A stretch of DNA of 64,000 nt from Streptomyces sp. V4I2 (GTDB taxonomy: Bacteria > Actinomycetota > Actinomycetes > Streptomycetales > Streptomycetaceae). Shown here piece by piece: positions 25,013 through 34,254 of this stretch; positions within the stretch are counted from its first letter, which is position 1, and every line of letters begins with the position of its first letter. The stretch is from the NCBI RefSeq assembly GCF_030817655.1, contig NZ_JAUSZM010000003.1:2232001-2296000 (forward strand). Reading direction: 5' to 3'. Below the pieces are notes generated by a model. The model was not told the DNA's origin and ran no database searches. It saw only the letters and a list, made by a program, of their open reading frames with translations. The position numbers were made by a program, and so were the translations under genes.

Positions 25013-28000
25013 CCTTCGACACCCTGCTCGTCGCCAACCGGGGCGAGATCGCGGTCCGCATCATCCGTACCGCCCGCGAACTCGGCCTGCGGACGGTCGC
25101 GGTCTACTCCGACGCGGACCGCTCCGCCCCGCACGTACGGCTCGCCGACGAGGCGGTGCGGCTCGGCCCGGCGCCCGCGAAGGAGTCGTACCTCGACGCC
25201 GACCTGGTGCTGAAGGCGGCGAAGGACACCGGTGCGGGCGCGATCCACCCCGGCTACGGCTTTCTGTCCGAAGACGCGGCCTTCGCGCGCCGCTGCGAGG
25301 ACGCCGGGATCGTGTTCGTGGGCCCGACGCCGGAGCAGCTGGACCTGTTCGGCGCGAAGCACACGGCCCGGGCGGCGGCCCAGGCGGCCGGAGTGCCGCT
25401 GGCGCCGGGGACGGACCTGCTGGCCTCGCTGGACGAAGCACTCGCACGAGCCGCCGAGATCGGCTATCCGGTCATGCTCAAGGCGACCGGCGGTGGCGGC
25501 GGTATCGGTATGTCGGCATGTCACTCCGCCGCTGCCCTGTCCGAAGCCTGGGAGAGCGTGCAGCGCGTCGCCGCCGCCTCCTTCTCCTCGGCCGGCGTCT
25601 TCCTGGAGCGCCTCGTCGAGCACGCCCGCCATGTCGAGGTGCAGGTCTTCGGCGACGGCGAGGGCAGGGTCGTCTCCTTCGGCGACCGCGACTGCTCCCT
25701 CCAGCGCCGCAACCAGAAGGTGCTGGAGGAGGCCCCGGCACCGGGACTGCCGGACCATGTCAGGGACCAGCTCGCCTCGAGCGCCCGCGACTTGTGCGCC
25801 TCCGTCGGCTACCGCTCCGCCGGAACCGTCGAGTTCGTCTACGACGCCGCCCGCGAGGAGGCGTACTTCCTGGAGGTCAACACCCGCCTCCAGGTGGAGC
25901 ACCCGGTCACCGAGGAGATCTACGGCGTCGACCTGGTCGCCTGGATGCTCCGCCTGGCGCGCGGCGAACAGAACGTCGTCCGCGACCCGGGCACCCCGCG
26001 CGGCCACGCCGTCGAGGCCCGGGTGTACGCCGAGGACCCCTCGCGCGAACACCGGCCCAGCGCGGGCCTGTTGACGCGGGTCGAGTTCCCGCCGGGCGTG
26101 CGCGTCGACGGCTGGGTGGAGACCGGCACCGAGGTGACCACGTCGTACGACCCGATGCTCGCGAAGGTCATCGCGTACGGCCCGGACCGGGCGCACGCGC
26201 TGCGGCGGCTGGACGAGGCACTGGCCCGCACCCGCGTCGACGGCATCGAGACGAACCTGGGCCTGGTGCGAGCGGCGCTCGCGCACCGCGACGTCACGAC
26301 CGCCGCGCACTCCACGGCCACGCTCTCCGCCATCAGCGACCCGACTCCGCGCATCGAGGTCGTCTCCGGCGGCACCCTCACCACCGTGCAGGACTGGCCG
26401 GGCCGCACCGGATACTGGCAGGTCGGCGTCCCTCCGTGCGGCCCGATGGACGACCTGTCCTTCCGGCTCGGCAACCAGGCCCTGGGCAACACGGACAGCG
26501 CCGCCGGCCTCGAATGCACCCTCCAGGGCCCGACCTTGAGGTTCACCCACCCCACGACCGTGTGCGTGACGGGCGCACCGGCCCCGGTCACCGTCGACGG
26601 TACGCCGGTCGCGCAGTGGGAGCCGGTGACGGTGCCCCCGGGGGCCGTACTGGAGATCGGCGCACCCTCCGAACACGGCCTGCGGACCTACGTGCTGTTC
26701 GCCGGGGGCCTCGACGTGCCCGCCTTCCTGGGCAGCGCGAGCACCTTCACGCTGGGCCGGTTCGGCGGGCACGGCGGACGGGCGCTGCGCACGGGAGACG
26801 TCCTGCACGGCGGAACGGTCGTCCAGGGAACACCGGTCACGCAGACGGACCGCCCGGACTTCGCTGCCGTCTGGCACGTCAAGGCCGTCGAAGGCCCCCA
26901 TGCCGCCCCGGAGTTCTTCACCGAGGACGACATCCACGACTTCTACGCCGCCGACTGGAACGTCCACTTCAACTCGGCACGCACGGGCGTCCGCCTGGTC
27001 GGCCCGAAGCCGCGCTGGGCCCGCACCGACGGTGGCGAGGCGGGCCTGCACCCGTCCAACATCCACGACACCCCGTACTCCGTCGGCGCCGTCGACTACA
27101 CGGGCGACATGCCGGTGCTGCTGGGCCCGGACGGCCCCTCGCTCGGCGGGTTCGTGTGCCCGGCGACGGTGATCAGCACCGAGCGCTGGAAGCTGGGCCA
27201 GCTGCGCCCGCGCGACACGGTGCGGTTCCTGCCGGTGGACGCGGACGGCTCGCCCCGCGAGGACATCGTGGACGGCGGCATCCTCGCCCGGGACGGCGAC
27301 GTCACGTACCGCCGCAGCGGCGACGACAACCTGCTGGTCGAGTTCGGCCCGATGCAGCTCGACCTGGCGCACCGCATCCGGGTCCACGCGCTGATGGAGG
27401 CGGTGGCCGAGCAGGTCCCGGAGGGGATCACCGACCTCACACCGGGCATCCGCTCCCTCCAGATCCGCACCGACCCGCACCGCCTCTCGCAGCCCGAACT
27501 CCTCGCCGTCGTACGGGAGATCACGGCATCGCTGCCACCGAGCGACGAACTGGTGGTGCCCTCCCGCACGGTCCACCTCCCCCTCTCCTGGGACGATCCG
27601 GCGACCCGTGAGGCGATCGCCCGCTACATGGCGGGCGTCCGCGACGACGCGCCCTGGTGCCCGTGGAACATCGAGTTCATCCGCCGGGTCAACGGCCTGG
27701 ACTCGGTGAACGACGTCTATGACACGGTCTTCGACGCCGAATACCTCGTCCTGGGCCTCGGCGACGTGTACCTGGGCGCCCCGGTGGCCACGCCCCTCGA
27801 CCCCCGCCACCGCCTGGTGACCACCAAGTACAACCCGGCCCGCACCTGGACGGCCGAGAACTCGGTCGGCATCGGCGGCGCGTACCTGTGCATCTACGGC
27901 ATGGAGGGCCCCGGCGGCTACCAGTTCGTGGGCCGGACGACCCAGGTCTGGTCGGGCTGGCAGCAGCGCGGCGCCTTCGAGCCCGGCTCCCCCTGGCTCC

Positions 28001-28521
28001 TGCGCTTCTTCGACCGGATCAAGTGGTACCCGGTGGACGCCGACGAACTCCTCGACCTGCGCGCCGACATCACGTCCGGCCGCTTCGTGCCGCGCATCGA
28101 GGAGGGCACCTTCTCGCTGGCCGAGTACCAGGCCTTCCTGGCCGAGAACGCCGAGTCGATCGCCGAGTTCAGGTCCCGCCAGCAGACCGCGTTCTCGGCG
28201 GAGCGGGATGCCTGGGAGGCGGCGGGCGAGTTCACCCGCGCCGAGGCGGCGGCCGCGCCGGCCGCTCCCCCGGCCGAGGTGACCGTCCCCCCGGGCGGCC
28301 GTCTGGTGGAGGCCGAGTTCGCCGCATCCGTATGGCAGTTGAACGTCGAACCGGGGGACGCGGTGACGGCCGGACAGCCGCTGCTCGCCCTGGAGGCGAT
28401 GAAGATGGAGTCCAGGGTGCACGCGCCGATGGCCGGCGTGGTCGCGGAGATCCTGGCCAGGCCCGGGGACCAGGTGGAGGCGGGGACGGCACTGCTCGTC
28501 CTGGCTCCCGCCGCACAGTGA
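25009..28521 (+). CDS. Biotin-dependent guanidine/urea carboxylase
   Basis: This 1,170-residue single-chain carboxylase has, in order, a biotin carboxylase domain (about residues 1-450: NRGEIAVRI, GPTPEQLDLFGAKH, ATGGGGGIGM, EVNTRLQVEHPVTEE), KipI/KipA-like carboxyltransferase domains (about 455-1060, including CGPMDDLSFRLGNQALGN), and a C-terminal biotinyl domain with the biotin lysine at residue 1132 in EAMKMES. This is the urea carboxylase architecture. The enzyme uses ATP and bicarbonate to carboxylate urea or guanidine. The DUF1989 pair beside it points to guanidine as the true substrate, because urea needs no deiminase; this is inference from characterised clusters. The next gene, allophanate hydrolase, finishes either pathway. 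Confidence 0.9.
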   Translation: MTFDTLLVANRGEIAVRIIRTARELGLRTVAVYSDADRSAPHVRLADEAVRLGPAPAKESYLDADLVLKAAKDTGAGAIHPGYGFLSEDAAFARRCEDAGIVFVGPTPEQLDLFGAKHTARAAAQAAGVPLAPGTDLLASLDEALARAAEIGYPVMLKATGGGGGIGMSACHSAAALSEAWESVQRVAAASFSSAGVFLERLVEHARHVEVQVFGDGEGRVVSFGDRDCSLQRRNQKVLEEAPAPGLPDHVRDQLASSARDLCASVGYRSAGTVEFVYDAAREEAYFLEVNTRLQVEHPVTEEIYGVDLVAWMLRLARGEQNVVRDPGTPRGHAVEARVYAEDPSREHRPSAGLLTRVEFPPGVRVDGWVETGTEVTTSYDPMLAKVIAYGPDRAHALRRLDEALARTRVDGIETNLGLVRAALAHRDVTTAAHSTATLSAISDPTPRIEVVSGGTLTTVQDWPGRTGYWQVGVPPCGPMDDLSFRLGNQALGNTDSAAGLECTLQGPTLRFTHPTTVCVTGAPAPVTVDGTPVAQWEPVTVPPGAVLEIGAPSEHGLRTYVLFAGGLDVPAFLGSASTFTLGRFGGHGGRALRTGDVLHGGTVVQGTPVTQTDRPDFAAVWHVKAVEGPHAAPEFFTEDDIHDFYAADWNVHFNSARTGVRLVGPKPRWARTDGGEAGLHPSNIHDTPYSVGAVDYTGDMPVLLGPDGPSLGGFVCPATVISTERWKLGQLRPRDTVRFLPVDADGSPREDIVDGGILARDGDVTYRRSGDDNLLVEFGPMQLDLAHRIRVHALMEAVAEQVPEGITDLTPGIRSLQIRTDPHRLSQPELLAVVREITASLPPSDELVVPSRTVHLPLSWDDPATREAIARYMAGVRDDAPWCPWNIEFIRRVNGLDSVNDVYDTVFDAEYLVLGLGDVYLGAPVATPLDPRHRLVTTKYNPARTWTAENSVGIGGAYLCIYGMEGPGGYQFVGRTTQVWSGWQQRGAFEPGSPWLLRFFDRIKWYPVDADELLDLRADITSGRFVPRIEEGTFSLAEYQAFLAENAESIAEFRSRQQTAFSAERDAWEAAGEFTRAEAAAAPAAPPAEVTVPPGGRLVEAEFAASVWQLNVEPGDAVTAGQPLLALEAMKMESRVHAPMAGVVAEILARPGDQVEAGTALLVLAPAAQ

Positions 28522-28535
28522 AAGAGGAACAAGAA

Positions 28536-30188
28536 ATGGCCACCACCCTCTCCCGTGTCCGCGCCGCCTACGCCCGCATCGACGCCGTGGACCGCCCCGA
28601 GATCTGGATCGACCTGCGCCCGCAGCAGGAGGTCGAGGCGGAGGCCCGCACGATCGACGAACGGGTCGCCTCCCTCGAACCACTCCCCCTCGCCGGTCGC
28701 CTGTTCGCCGCCAAGGGCAACATCGACGTGGCCGGCCTGCCCACCACCGCGGGCTGCCCGTCGTACGCCTACGACCCTGAGGCGGACGCACCGGTCGTCG
28801 CCCGCCTCCGCGCGGCGGGCGCGATCGTGCTGGGCACCACGAACCTGGACCAGTTCGCGACGGGCCTGGTCGGCACCCGCTCCCCGCACGGCGCCGTCCG
28901 CAACGCGTACGACCCGGCCAGGATCAGCGGCGGCTCCAGCTCCGGCTCGGCCGTGGCGGTGGCCCTGGGCATCGTCGACTTCGCCCTCGGCACCGACACC
29001 GCCGGCTCGGGCCGCGTACCGGCCGCCTTCAACGGCATCGTCGGCATCAAGCCCACCCGAGGCCTCGTCCCGACCACGGGCGTGGTCCCGGCCTGCGCCT
29101 CCCTCGACTGCGTGACGGTGTTCGCCCGCACCCTCCCGGAGGCCGAGCAGGCCCTGTCGTACATGGCGTCCCCGCCCGACCGCGACCTCCCACCGCTCCC
29201 CCAGCGCACGCCGGGCCCGTGGCGGATCGCGGTGCCCCCACGGGACCAGCTGGGCGAACTGGACGAGGGCTGGGCGCAGGCGTACGAGACCACGGTCGCC
29301 CAGCTCATCCAGGCGGGCGCCTCGGTGCAGGAGATCGACCTCGCACCCTTCACCGAGGCCGCCGCGATGCTCTACCAGGGCGCGTTCGTAGCCGAGCGCT
29401 ACACAGCGGTGGGCACCTTTATCGACAAGGCGATGGCCGAAGGTGACACATCCCTCGACCCCACGGTCGCCGGCATCATCACCCGCGCCCGAGACATCCC
29501 GGCCCACCAGCTCTACGCCGACACCGACCGCCTGGCCACCCTGCGCACCTGCGCCCTCGCGGAACTCGCCGACGTGGACGCCCTCCTCCTCCCCACCGCC
29601 CCCGGCCATCCCACCCTCACCGAGGTGGCCGCCGACCCCCTGGGCGCCAACGCCCGCCTGGGCCGCTTCACCAACTCCACGAACCTCTTCGACCTGGCCG
29701 CGGTCGCCGCCCCCGCCGGCGAGGTCGACGGCCTGCCCTTCGGCGTGATGCTGATCGGCCCGGCGTTCACGGACGACCGCCTGGCCCGCATCGCCGCCCT
29801 GCTCCGACCGGAGACCCACCTCGCGGTGCTGGGCGCCCACCTCACCGGCCAGCCGCTCAACCCCCAACTCCTGTCCCTGGGCGCCCGCCTCGACCGTACG
29901 ACCACGACCGCGCCCGTCTACCACCTGCACGCACTGGCCACAGAACCGCCGAAGCCGGGTCTCGTCCATGTCGGCGAAGGCGGGTCAGCAATCGAGGCAG
30001 AGGTGTGGCGCCTCCCCGCGGAGTCCCTCGGCAGACTCCTCACGTCCCTCCCCCGACCGATGACACTGGGCAGCGTGGAACTGGCGGACGGCACCCGACT
30101 CCCCGGCTTCCTGTGCGAACCGAGCGCCCTCAAGGACGCCGAGGACATCACGTCGTACGGCGGCTGGCGGGCGTATCTGAGCCGCTGA
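28536..30188 (+). CDS. atzF: Allophanate hydrolase
   Basis: This is a 550-residue amidase-signature hydrolase with the Ser-cisSer-Lys triad: Lys60 in AAKGNIDVAG, Ser135 in GGSSSGSAV and Ser158 in GTDTAGSGRVP. The amidase domain spans about residues 1-440. A C-terminal domain (from about 450, TEPPKPGLVHVGEGG to the end TSYGGWRAYLSR) matches the extra domain of AtzF/DUR1,2-type enzymes. It converts allophanate to ammonia and carbon dioxide. ATG 28536 has AAAGAGGAAC upstream and the gene follows the carboxylase by 14 bp as the last operon member. Confidence 0.93.
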   Translation: MATTLSRVRAAYARIDAVDRPEIWIDLRPQQEVEAEARTIDERVASLEPLPLAGRLFAAKGNIDVAGLPTTAGCPSYAYDPEADAPVVARLRAAGAIVLGTTNLDQFATGLVGTRSPHGAVRNAYDPARISGGSSSGSAVAVALGIVDFALGTDTAGSGRVPAAFNGIVGIKPTRGLVPTTGVVPACASLDCVTVFARTLPEAEQALSYMASPPDRDLPPLPQRTPGPWRIAVPPRDQLGELDEGWAQAYETTVAQLIQAGASVQEIDLAPFTEAAAMLYQGAFVAERYTAVGTFIDKAMAEGDTSLDPTVAGIITRARDIPAHQLYADTDRLATLRTCALAELADVDALLLPTAPGHPTLTEVAADPLGANARLGRFTNSTNLFDLAAVAAPAGEVDGLPFGVMLIGPAFTDDRLARIAALLRPETHLAVLGAHLTGQPLNPQLLSLGARLDRTTTTAPVYHLHALATEPPKPGLVHVGEGGSAIEAEVWRLPAESLGRLLTSLPRPMTLGSVELADGTRLPGFLCEPSALKDAEDITSYGGWRAYLSR

Positions 30189-30236
30189 GGTCCAGTCGCC
30201 CCCACGCACCCGCACTCGCCCACGGCGGCAAGGGGA

Positions 30237-30338
30237 CGTGTCGGGGGGTGTCCGCCCGCAGCGGTTGGCGCGTCAACACGAGCGCGTTGGTAGCTGACCG
30301 ATTCCGCGCCGTTCCGAGGACGGACACCCCCCGACGCG
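30237..30338. repeat. Long-loop 18-bp inverted repeat between convergent genes
   Basis: CGTGTCGGGGGGTGTCCG (30237-30254) is the reverse complement of 30321-30338 at 17 of 18 positions, and the mismatch would be a G-U pair in RNA. The arms enclose 66 bp. It lies between the convergent atzF and helY stops (250-bp gap) and may be a bidirectional terminator or a folded RNA element. Confidence 0.6.
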
Positions 30339-30439
30339 GCCCCGACCCACAACGCAACCGCAGGCGCTACGCGCACCCCCACAAGACCGCACCGGCCGCC
30401 GCAGGCATCCCCCGCCCCAGCCCAGCGCAGCGGCAGGGC

Positions 30440-33247
30440 TCAGCCCACCGACGAGTACGCCACCACACCCCGCAGCAACTCGTCGACCGCCTTGCGCGCG
30501 TTCTTCGCGACCGTCGACCCCTCGGCATGCGCCGCGGCCGAGATCTGCCCGAGCACGTCGATGACCTGCTTGCACCAGCGCACGAAGTCACCGGCCGGCA
30601 TCTCCACCTCGCGCAGCACCTCGTCGAGCCCCTTGCCGGAGGCCCACATGTACGCGGCCCAGGCAAAGCCGAGGTCCGGCTCGCGCTGGCCGACGCCCTC
30701 GGTCTGGTTGATCCGGAACTCCTCCTCCAGGGCGTCCAGGCGCCCCCAGATCCGGACCATCTCACCGAGGGCGGCCTTCGCCTTGCCCGAGGGCACCTTG
30801 GGCGCCATGGCGTCGTCGGCGACCCGGGACTCGTACACCAACGCCGAGACGCAGGCGGCCAGTTCCGCGGGGGAAAGGCCCTCCCAGACACCGGCCCGCA
30901 GGCATTCGCTGGCCAGCAGGTCGAGTTCGCCGTACAGCCGGGCCAGCCGCTTGCCGTGCTCGGTGACCTCGTTGGCCCGCAGGTAGTCCAGCTCGGTCAG
31001 CAGCGCGACGATCCGGTCGAAGGTCCGGGCGATGGTGTTCGTGCGTCCCTCGATACGCCGCTCCAGCTGCGACGTGTCACGCAGCAGCCGGTGGTGGCGC
31101 TCGGCCCAACGGGCGTGGTCCTCACGGTCGTTGCAGCCGTGGCAGGGGTGCGCGCGCAGGGCGGTGCGCAGCCGGGCGATCTCCCGGTCGTCGGCGGCCT
31201 GCGACCGCTTCTTGCGGGCCCGCTCCGGCGGAATGTGCCCGGCCTTGGTGCGCAGCGCGGAGGCGAGGTCCCGACGGGACTGCGGGGAGCGCGGGTTGAA
31301 GGACTTCGGGATCCGCATCCGCTCCAGCGCCTCGACGGGCACCGGGAAGTCCATCGACGCGAGCCGCTTGACCTGCCGCTCGGCGGTCAGCACCAGCGGG
31401 CGCGGACCGTCGTGCTGCTCGAAGCCCCGGTGGCCGTTCGACCGCCCGGCCGGCAGTCCCGGGTCCAGCACCAGGGCCAGACCCGCGTACTTGCCCGTGG
31501 GGACGTGAATGACATCCCCCGGCTTGAGCTTCTCCAGCGCGACGGCCGCCTCGGCACGCCGCTGGTTGACGCCCTCCCGGGCCAGCTCGGTCTCGCGGTC
31601 CTTGAGGTCGCGGCGCAGCCGCGCGTACTCCTCGAAGTCCCCGAGGTGGCAGGTCATGGACTCCTTGTAGCCCTCCAGCCCCTCCTCGTTGCGCTGCACC
31701 TGCCGCGAGATCCCGACGACCGACTTGTCGGCCTGGAACTGCGCGAAGGACGTCTCGAGCAGTTCGCGCGAGCGGTGCCGGCCGAACTGCTCGACGAGGT
31801 TGACCGCCATGTTGTACGACGGCTTGAAGCTGGAGCGCAGCGGGTACGTGCGCGTGCCGGCCAGTCCCGCCAGGTGGTCGGGGCTGGTGCCGCGCTGCCA
31901 GAGCACGACCGCGTGGCCCTCGACGTCGATGCCGCGCCGGCCGGCCCGGCCGGTCAGCTGGGTGTACTCGCCGGGGGTGATGTCGGCGTGCTGCTCGCCG
32001 TTCCACTTGACGAGCTTCTCCAACACCACCGACCGCGCGGGCATGTTGATGCCCAGCGCGAGCGTCTCGGTCGCGAACACCGCCTTGACCAGGCCGCGTA
32101 CGAAGAGCTCCTCGACGACCTCCTTGAACGTCGGCAGCATGCCCGCGTGATGGGCCGCGATGCCGCGCTCCAGGCCCTCCAGCCACTCGTAGTAGCCGAG
32201 GACGTGCAGATCCTCCGTCGGGATGGAGGCCGTGCGCTCCTCGACCAGGGCGCGGACCCGCTCGCGCGCCTCGTCGTCGTTGAGTCTCAGGCCCGCGTAC
32301 ATGCACTGCTGGACGGCGGCCTCGCAGGCGGCCCGGCTGAAGATGAAGGTGATGGCGGGCAGCAGGCCCTCGGCGTCGAGCCGTTCGATGACCTCGGGCC
32401 GGCTCGGCGTCCAGACGCGGGAGCGCTGCCGGCGCTCGCGCTCACGGTCCGCCTCGCGCATCGCACGGCCGCGCTTGCGGTCCTGGTACGACGGCCGGCT
32501 CGCCTCCATGCGGGCCAGCCGCGTGAGGTCGGGGTTGACGGCCTTCTTGTGGCCCTCGCCCTCCTCGAACAGGTCGTACATCCGCCGCCCGGCGAGCACG
32601 TGCTGGAACAGCGGCACGGGCCGGTGCTCGGAGACGATCACCTCGGTGTCGCCGCGGACGGTGTCGAGCCAGTCGCCGAACTCCTCGGCGTTCGACACGG
32701 TCGCCGACAGCGAGACGAGGGTGACCGATTCGGGAAGGTGGATGATCACCTCTTCCCATACCGCGCCCCGGAAGCGGTCGGAGAGGTAGTGCACCTCGTC
32801 CATGACCACGTATCCGAGGCCGAGGAGGGTCTGCGAGCCCGCGTACAGCATGTTCCGCAGCACCTCGGTGGTCATCACGACCACCGGGGCATCGGAGTTG
32901 ACGCTGTTGTCGCCGGTGAGCAGGCCGACCTTGTCCGCGCCATAACGGCGGCACAGGTCGGCGTACTTCTGGTTCGACAGCGCCTTGATCGGCGTCGTGT
33001 AGAAGCACTTCTTGCCCTGCTGGAGGGCGAGGTGGACGGCGAACTCGCCGACGATCGTCTTGCCGGAGCCGGTGGGCGCGGCCACCAGGACGCCCTTGCC
33101 CGCCTCGAGTGCCTGACAGGACTCGATCTGGAAGGGATCGAGGCCGAAGTCGTACATCTCGCGGAAACCGGCGAGCGCGGTGGCCTGCTCGACAGCGCGC
33201 CTACGTGCTGCCGCATACCGCTCGGCCGGGGAGAGGTCCTCTGTCAT
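30440..33247 (-). CDS. helY: Ski2/Mtr4-like DEAD/DEAH-box helicase HelY
   Basis: This is a 935-residue superfamily 2 helicase. Walker A is APTGSGKT (Lys63), motif II is MDEVHYLSD, motif III is SLSAT, motif VI is QLTGRAGRRG, and a C-terminal DSHCT-type domain ends the protein (YESRVADDAMAPKVP, RWCKQVIDVLGQI). These are the features of actinobacterial HelY, related to Ski2/Mtr4 RNA helicases. ATG 33247 was chosen over an upstream in-frame start because the protein begins MTEDLSPAERYAAARRR. In mycobacteria helY also lies downstream of pafBC-tatAC, and the same order is seen here with a lipid kinase added. It probably remodels structured RNA. Confidence 0.9.
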   Translation of the reverse strand: MTEDLSPAERYAAARRRAVEQATALAGFREMYDFGLDPFQIESCQALEAGKGVLVAAPTGSGKTIVGEFAVHLALQQGKKCFYTTPIKALSNQKYADLCRRYGADKVGLLTGDNSVNSDAPVVVMTTEVLRNMLYAGSQTLLGLGYVVMDEVHYLSDRFRGAVWEEVIIHLPESVTLVSLSATVSNAEEFGDWLDTVRGDTEVIVSEHRPVPLFQHVLAGRRMYDLFEEGEGHKKAVNPDLTRLARMEASRPSYQDRKRGRAMREADRERERRQRSRVWTPSRPEVIERLDAEGLLPAITFIFSRAACEAAVQQCMYAGLRLNDDEARERVRALVEERTASIPTEDLHVLGYYEWLEGLERGIAAHHAGMLPTFKEVVEELFVRGLVKAVFATETLALGINMPARSVVLEKLVKWNGEQHADITPGEYTQLTGRAGRRGIDVEGHAVVLWQRGTSPDHLAGLAGTRTYPLRSSFKPSYNMAVNLVEQFGRHRSRELLETSFAQFQADKSVVGISRQVQRNEEGLEGYKESMTCHLGDFEEYARLRRDLKDRETELAREGVNQRRAEAAVALEKLKPGDVIHVPTGKYAGLALVLDPGLPAGRSNGHRGFEQHDGPRPLVLTAERQVKRLASMDFPVPVEALERMRIPKSFNPRSPQSRRDLASALRTKAGHIPPERARKKRSQAADDREIARLRTALRAHPCHGCNDREDHARWAERHHRLLRDTSQLERRIEGRTNTIARTFDRIVALLTELDYLRANEVTEHGKRLARLYGELDLLASECLRAGVWEGLSPAELAACVSALVYESRVADDAMAPKVPSGKAKAALGEMVRIWGRLDALEEEFRINQTEGVGQREPDLGFAWAAYMWASGKGLDEVLREVEMPAGDFVRWCKQVIDVLGQISAAAHAEGSTVAKNARKAVDELLRGVVAYSSVG

Positions 33248-33332
33248 CGTGCTTTCGAGACTACCGGGCCCCACTGACAACAGGACGATCATTATCCGGA
33301 TCCGATGACGATAAACATCGAATCCGCGCAGC

Positions 33333-34223
33333 TCACGGCCCTATGACCCGCACCGCACCCGGTACACAGCGCGCGGTCAGCGGCAGTGGCCCGAACGGCT
33401 CGCCGTCGGCGTACCCGCCAATCCCCCGGGCGGCGATCTCGACCTTGGCCGCCCGCACCACCGTGACCTTGGGATGGTCGACGTGCCGGCCCCGGTACAC
33501 GCTCGGAAACACCCTGAGCAGCGTCGTACGGCTGCAGTCCCCGACCACCGTGACGTCGAACAGTCCGTCGGTGAGATCGGCGCCGGGACAGATCCGCATG
33601 CCGCCGCCGTACGACGACCCGTTGCCGACGGCCACCAGGGTCGCCTCGACCTCCTGTACGTCACCGTCGTCCAGGGTGATCCGGTACGGGAAGGGCTTGA
33701 ACGCGGCGAGTTCGGCGAGCATCGCCAGGTCGTACTTGAGACGCCCCGTCGGCCACCGCATGCGGTTGCCGCGGTCGTTGACCCGGGAGTCGAAGCCGGA
33801 GGCGAGGACCGTGCCGAACCAGCGGCCGTTCACCTGACCGAGGTCGATGTCACGCAGCCGGGCGCCCTTGAGGGCGTCGGCGATCAGCCGGCCCGCGGCG
33901 GCCGGGTCGCGCACCGGCAGGCCCAGGGCGCGCGCGAAGTCGTTGCCGGTACCGACGGCGACCAGGCCGAAGGGGGTGCGGGTGCCGGCGACCGCCTGGA
34001 GGGCCAGGTTCGCCATGCCGTCGCCGCCGACGGCGATCAGCGCGCCGGTGCCGTCCGCGACGGCCGCACGCGCGCGCGTGAGAGCGTCCTCGGCGTTCGC
34101 ACCGAGGACCGTACGCACGGAGAATCCGGCCGCCCGCACAGCGGAAGCGGCCGGCTGCGCCGCGTGGGCGCCCCGGCCGCGACCCGCGGTGGGGTTGACG
34201 AAGAGGGTGATCTCGCTGGTCAC
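33333..34223 (-). CDS. Diacylglycerol kinase-family lipid kinase
   Basis: This 296-residue protein belongs to the DAGK/YegS lipid kinase family. The nucleotide-binding motif is AVGGDGMANLALQAV and the phosphate loop is VGTGNDFARALGLP; ICPGADLTDGLFDV is a conserved C-terminal segment. It would phosphorylate a membrane lipid, probably diacylglycerol. The start is GTG 34223, 31 bp after the tatC stop, so it is co-transcribed with tatAC and helY. Confidence 0.9.
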   Translation of the reverse strand: MTSEITLFVNPTAGRGRGAHAAQPAASAVRAAGFSVRTVLGANAEDALTRARAAVADGTGALIAVGGDGMANLALQAVAGTRTPFGLVAVGTGNDFARALGLPVRDPAAAGRLIADALKGARLRDIDLGQVNGRWFGTVLASGFDSRVNDRGNRMRWPTGRLKYDLAMLAELAAFKPFPYRITLDDGDVQEVEATLVAVGNGSSYGGGMRICPGADLTDGLFDVTVVGDCSRTTLLRVFPSVYRGRHVDHPKVTVVRAAKVEIAARGIGGYADGEPFGPLPLTARCVPGAVRVIGP

Positions 34224-34254
34224 GCCCCGGACGTTACAAGGGCGGGCCGCTCGG

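Noticed and set aside
24718..28791. A 1,357-codon open frame on the minus strand through the carboxylase operon
   Set aside because: It is antisense to a well-supported enzyme, has Arg/Gly/Val-rich composition typical of GC-skewed shadow frames, and no domain motif.
30005..33277. A 1,090-codon plus-strand frame across helY
   Set aside because: It is antisense to the helicase motifs and its composition is shadow-like.
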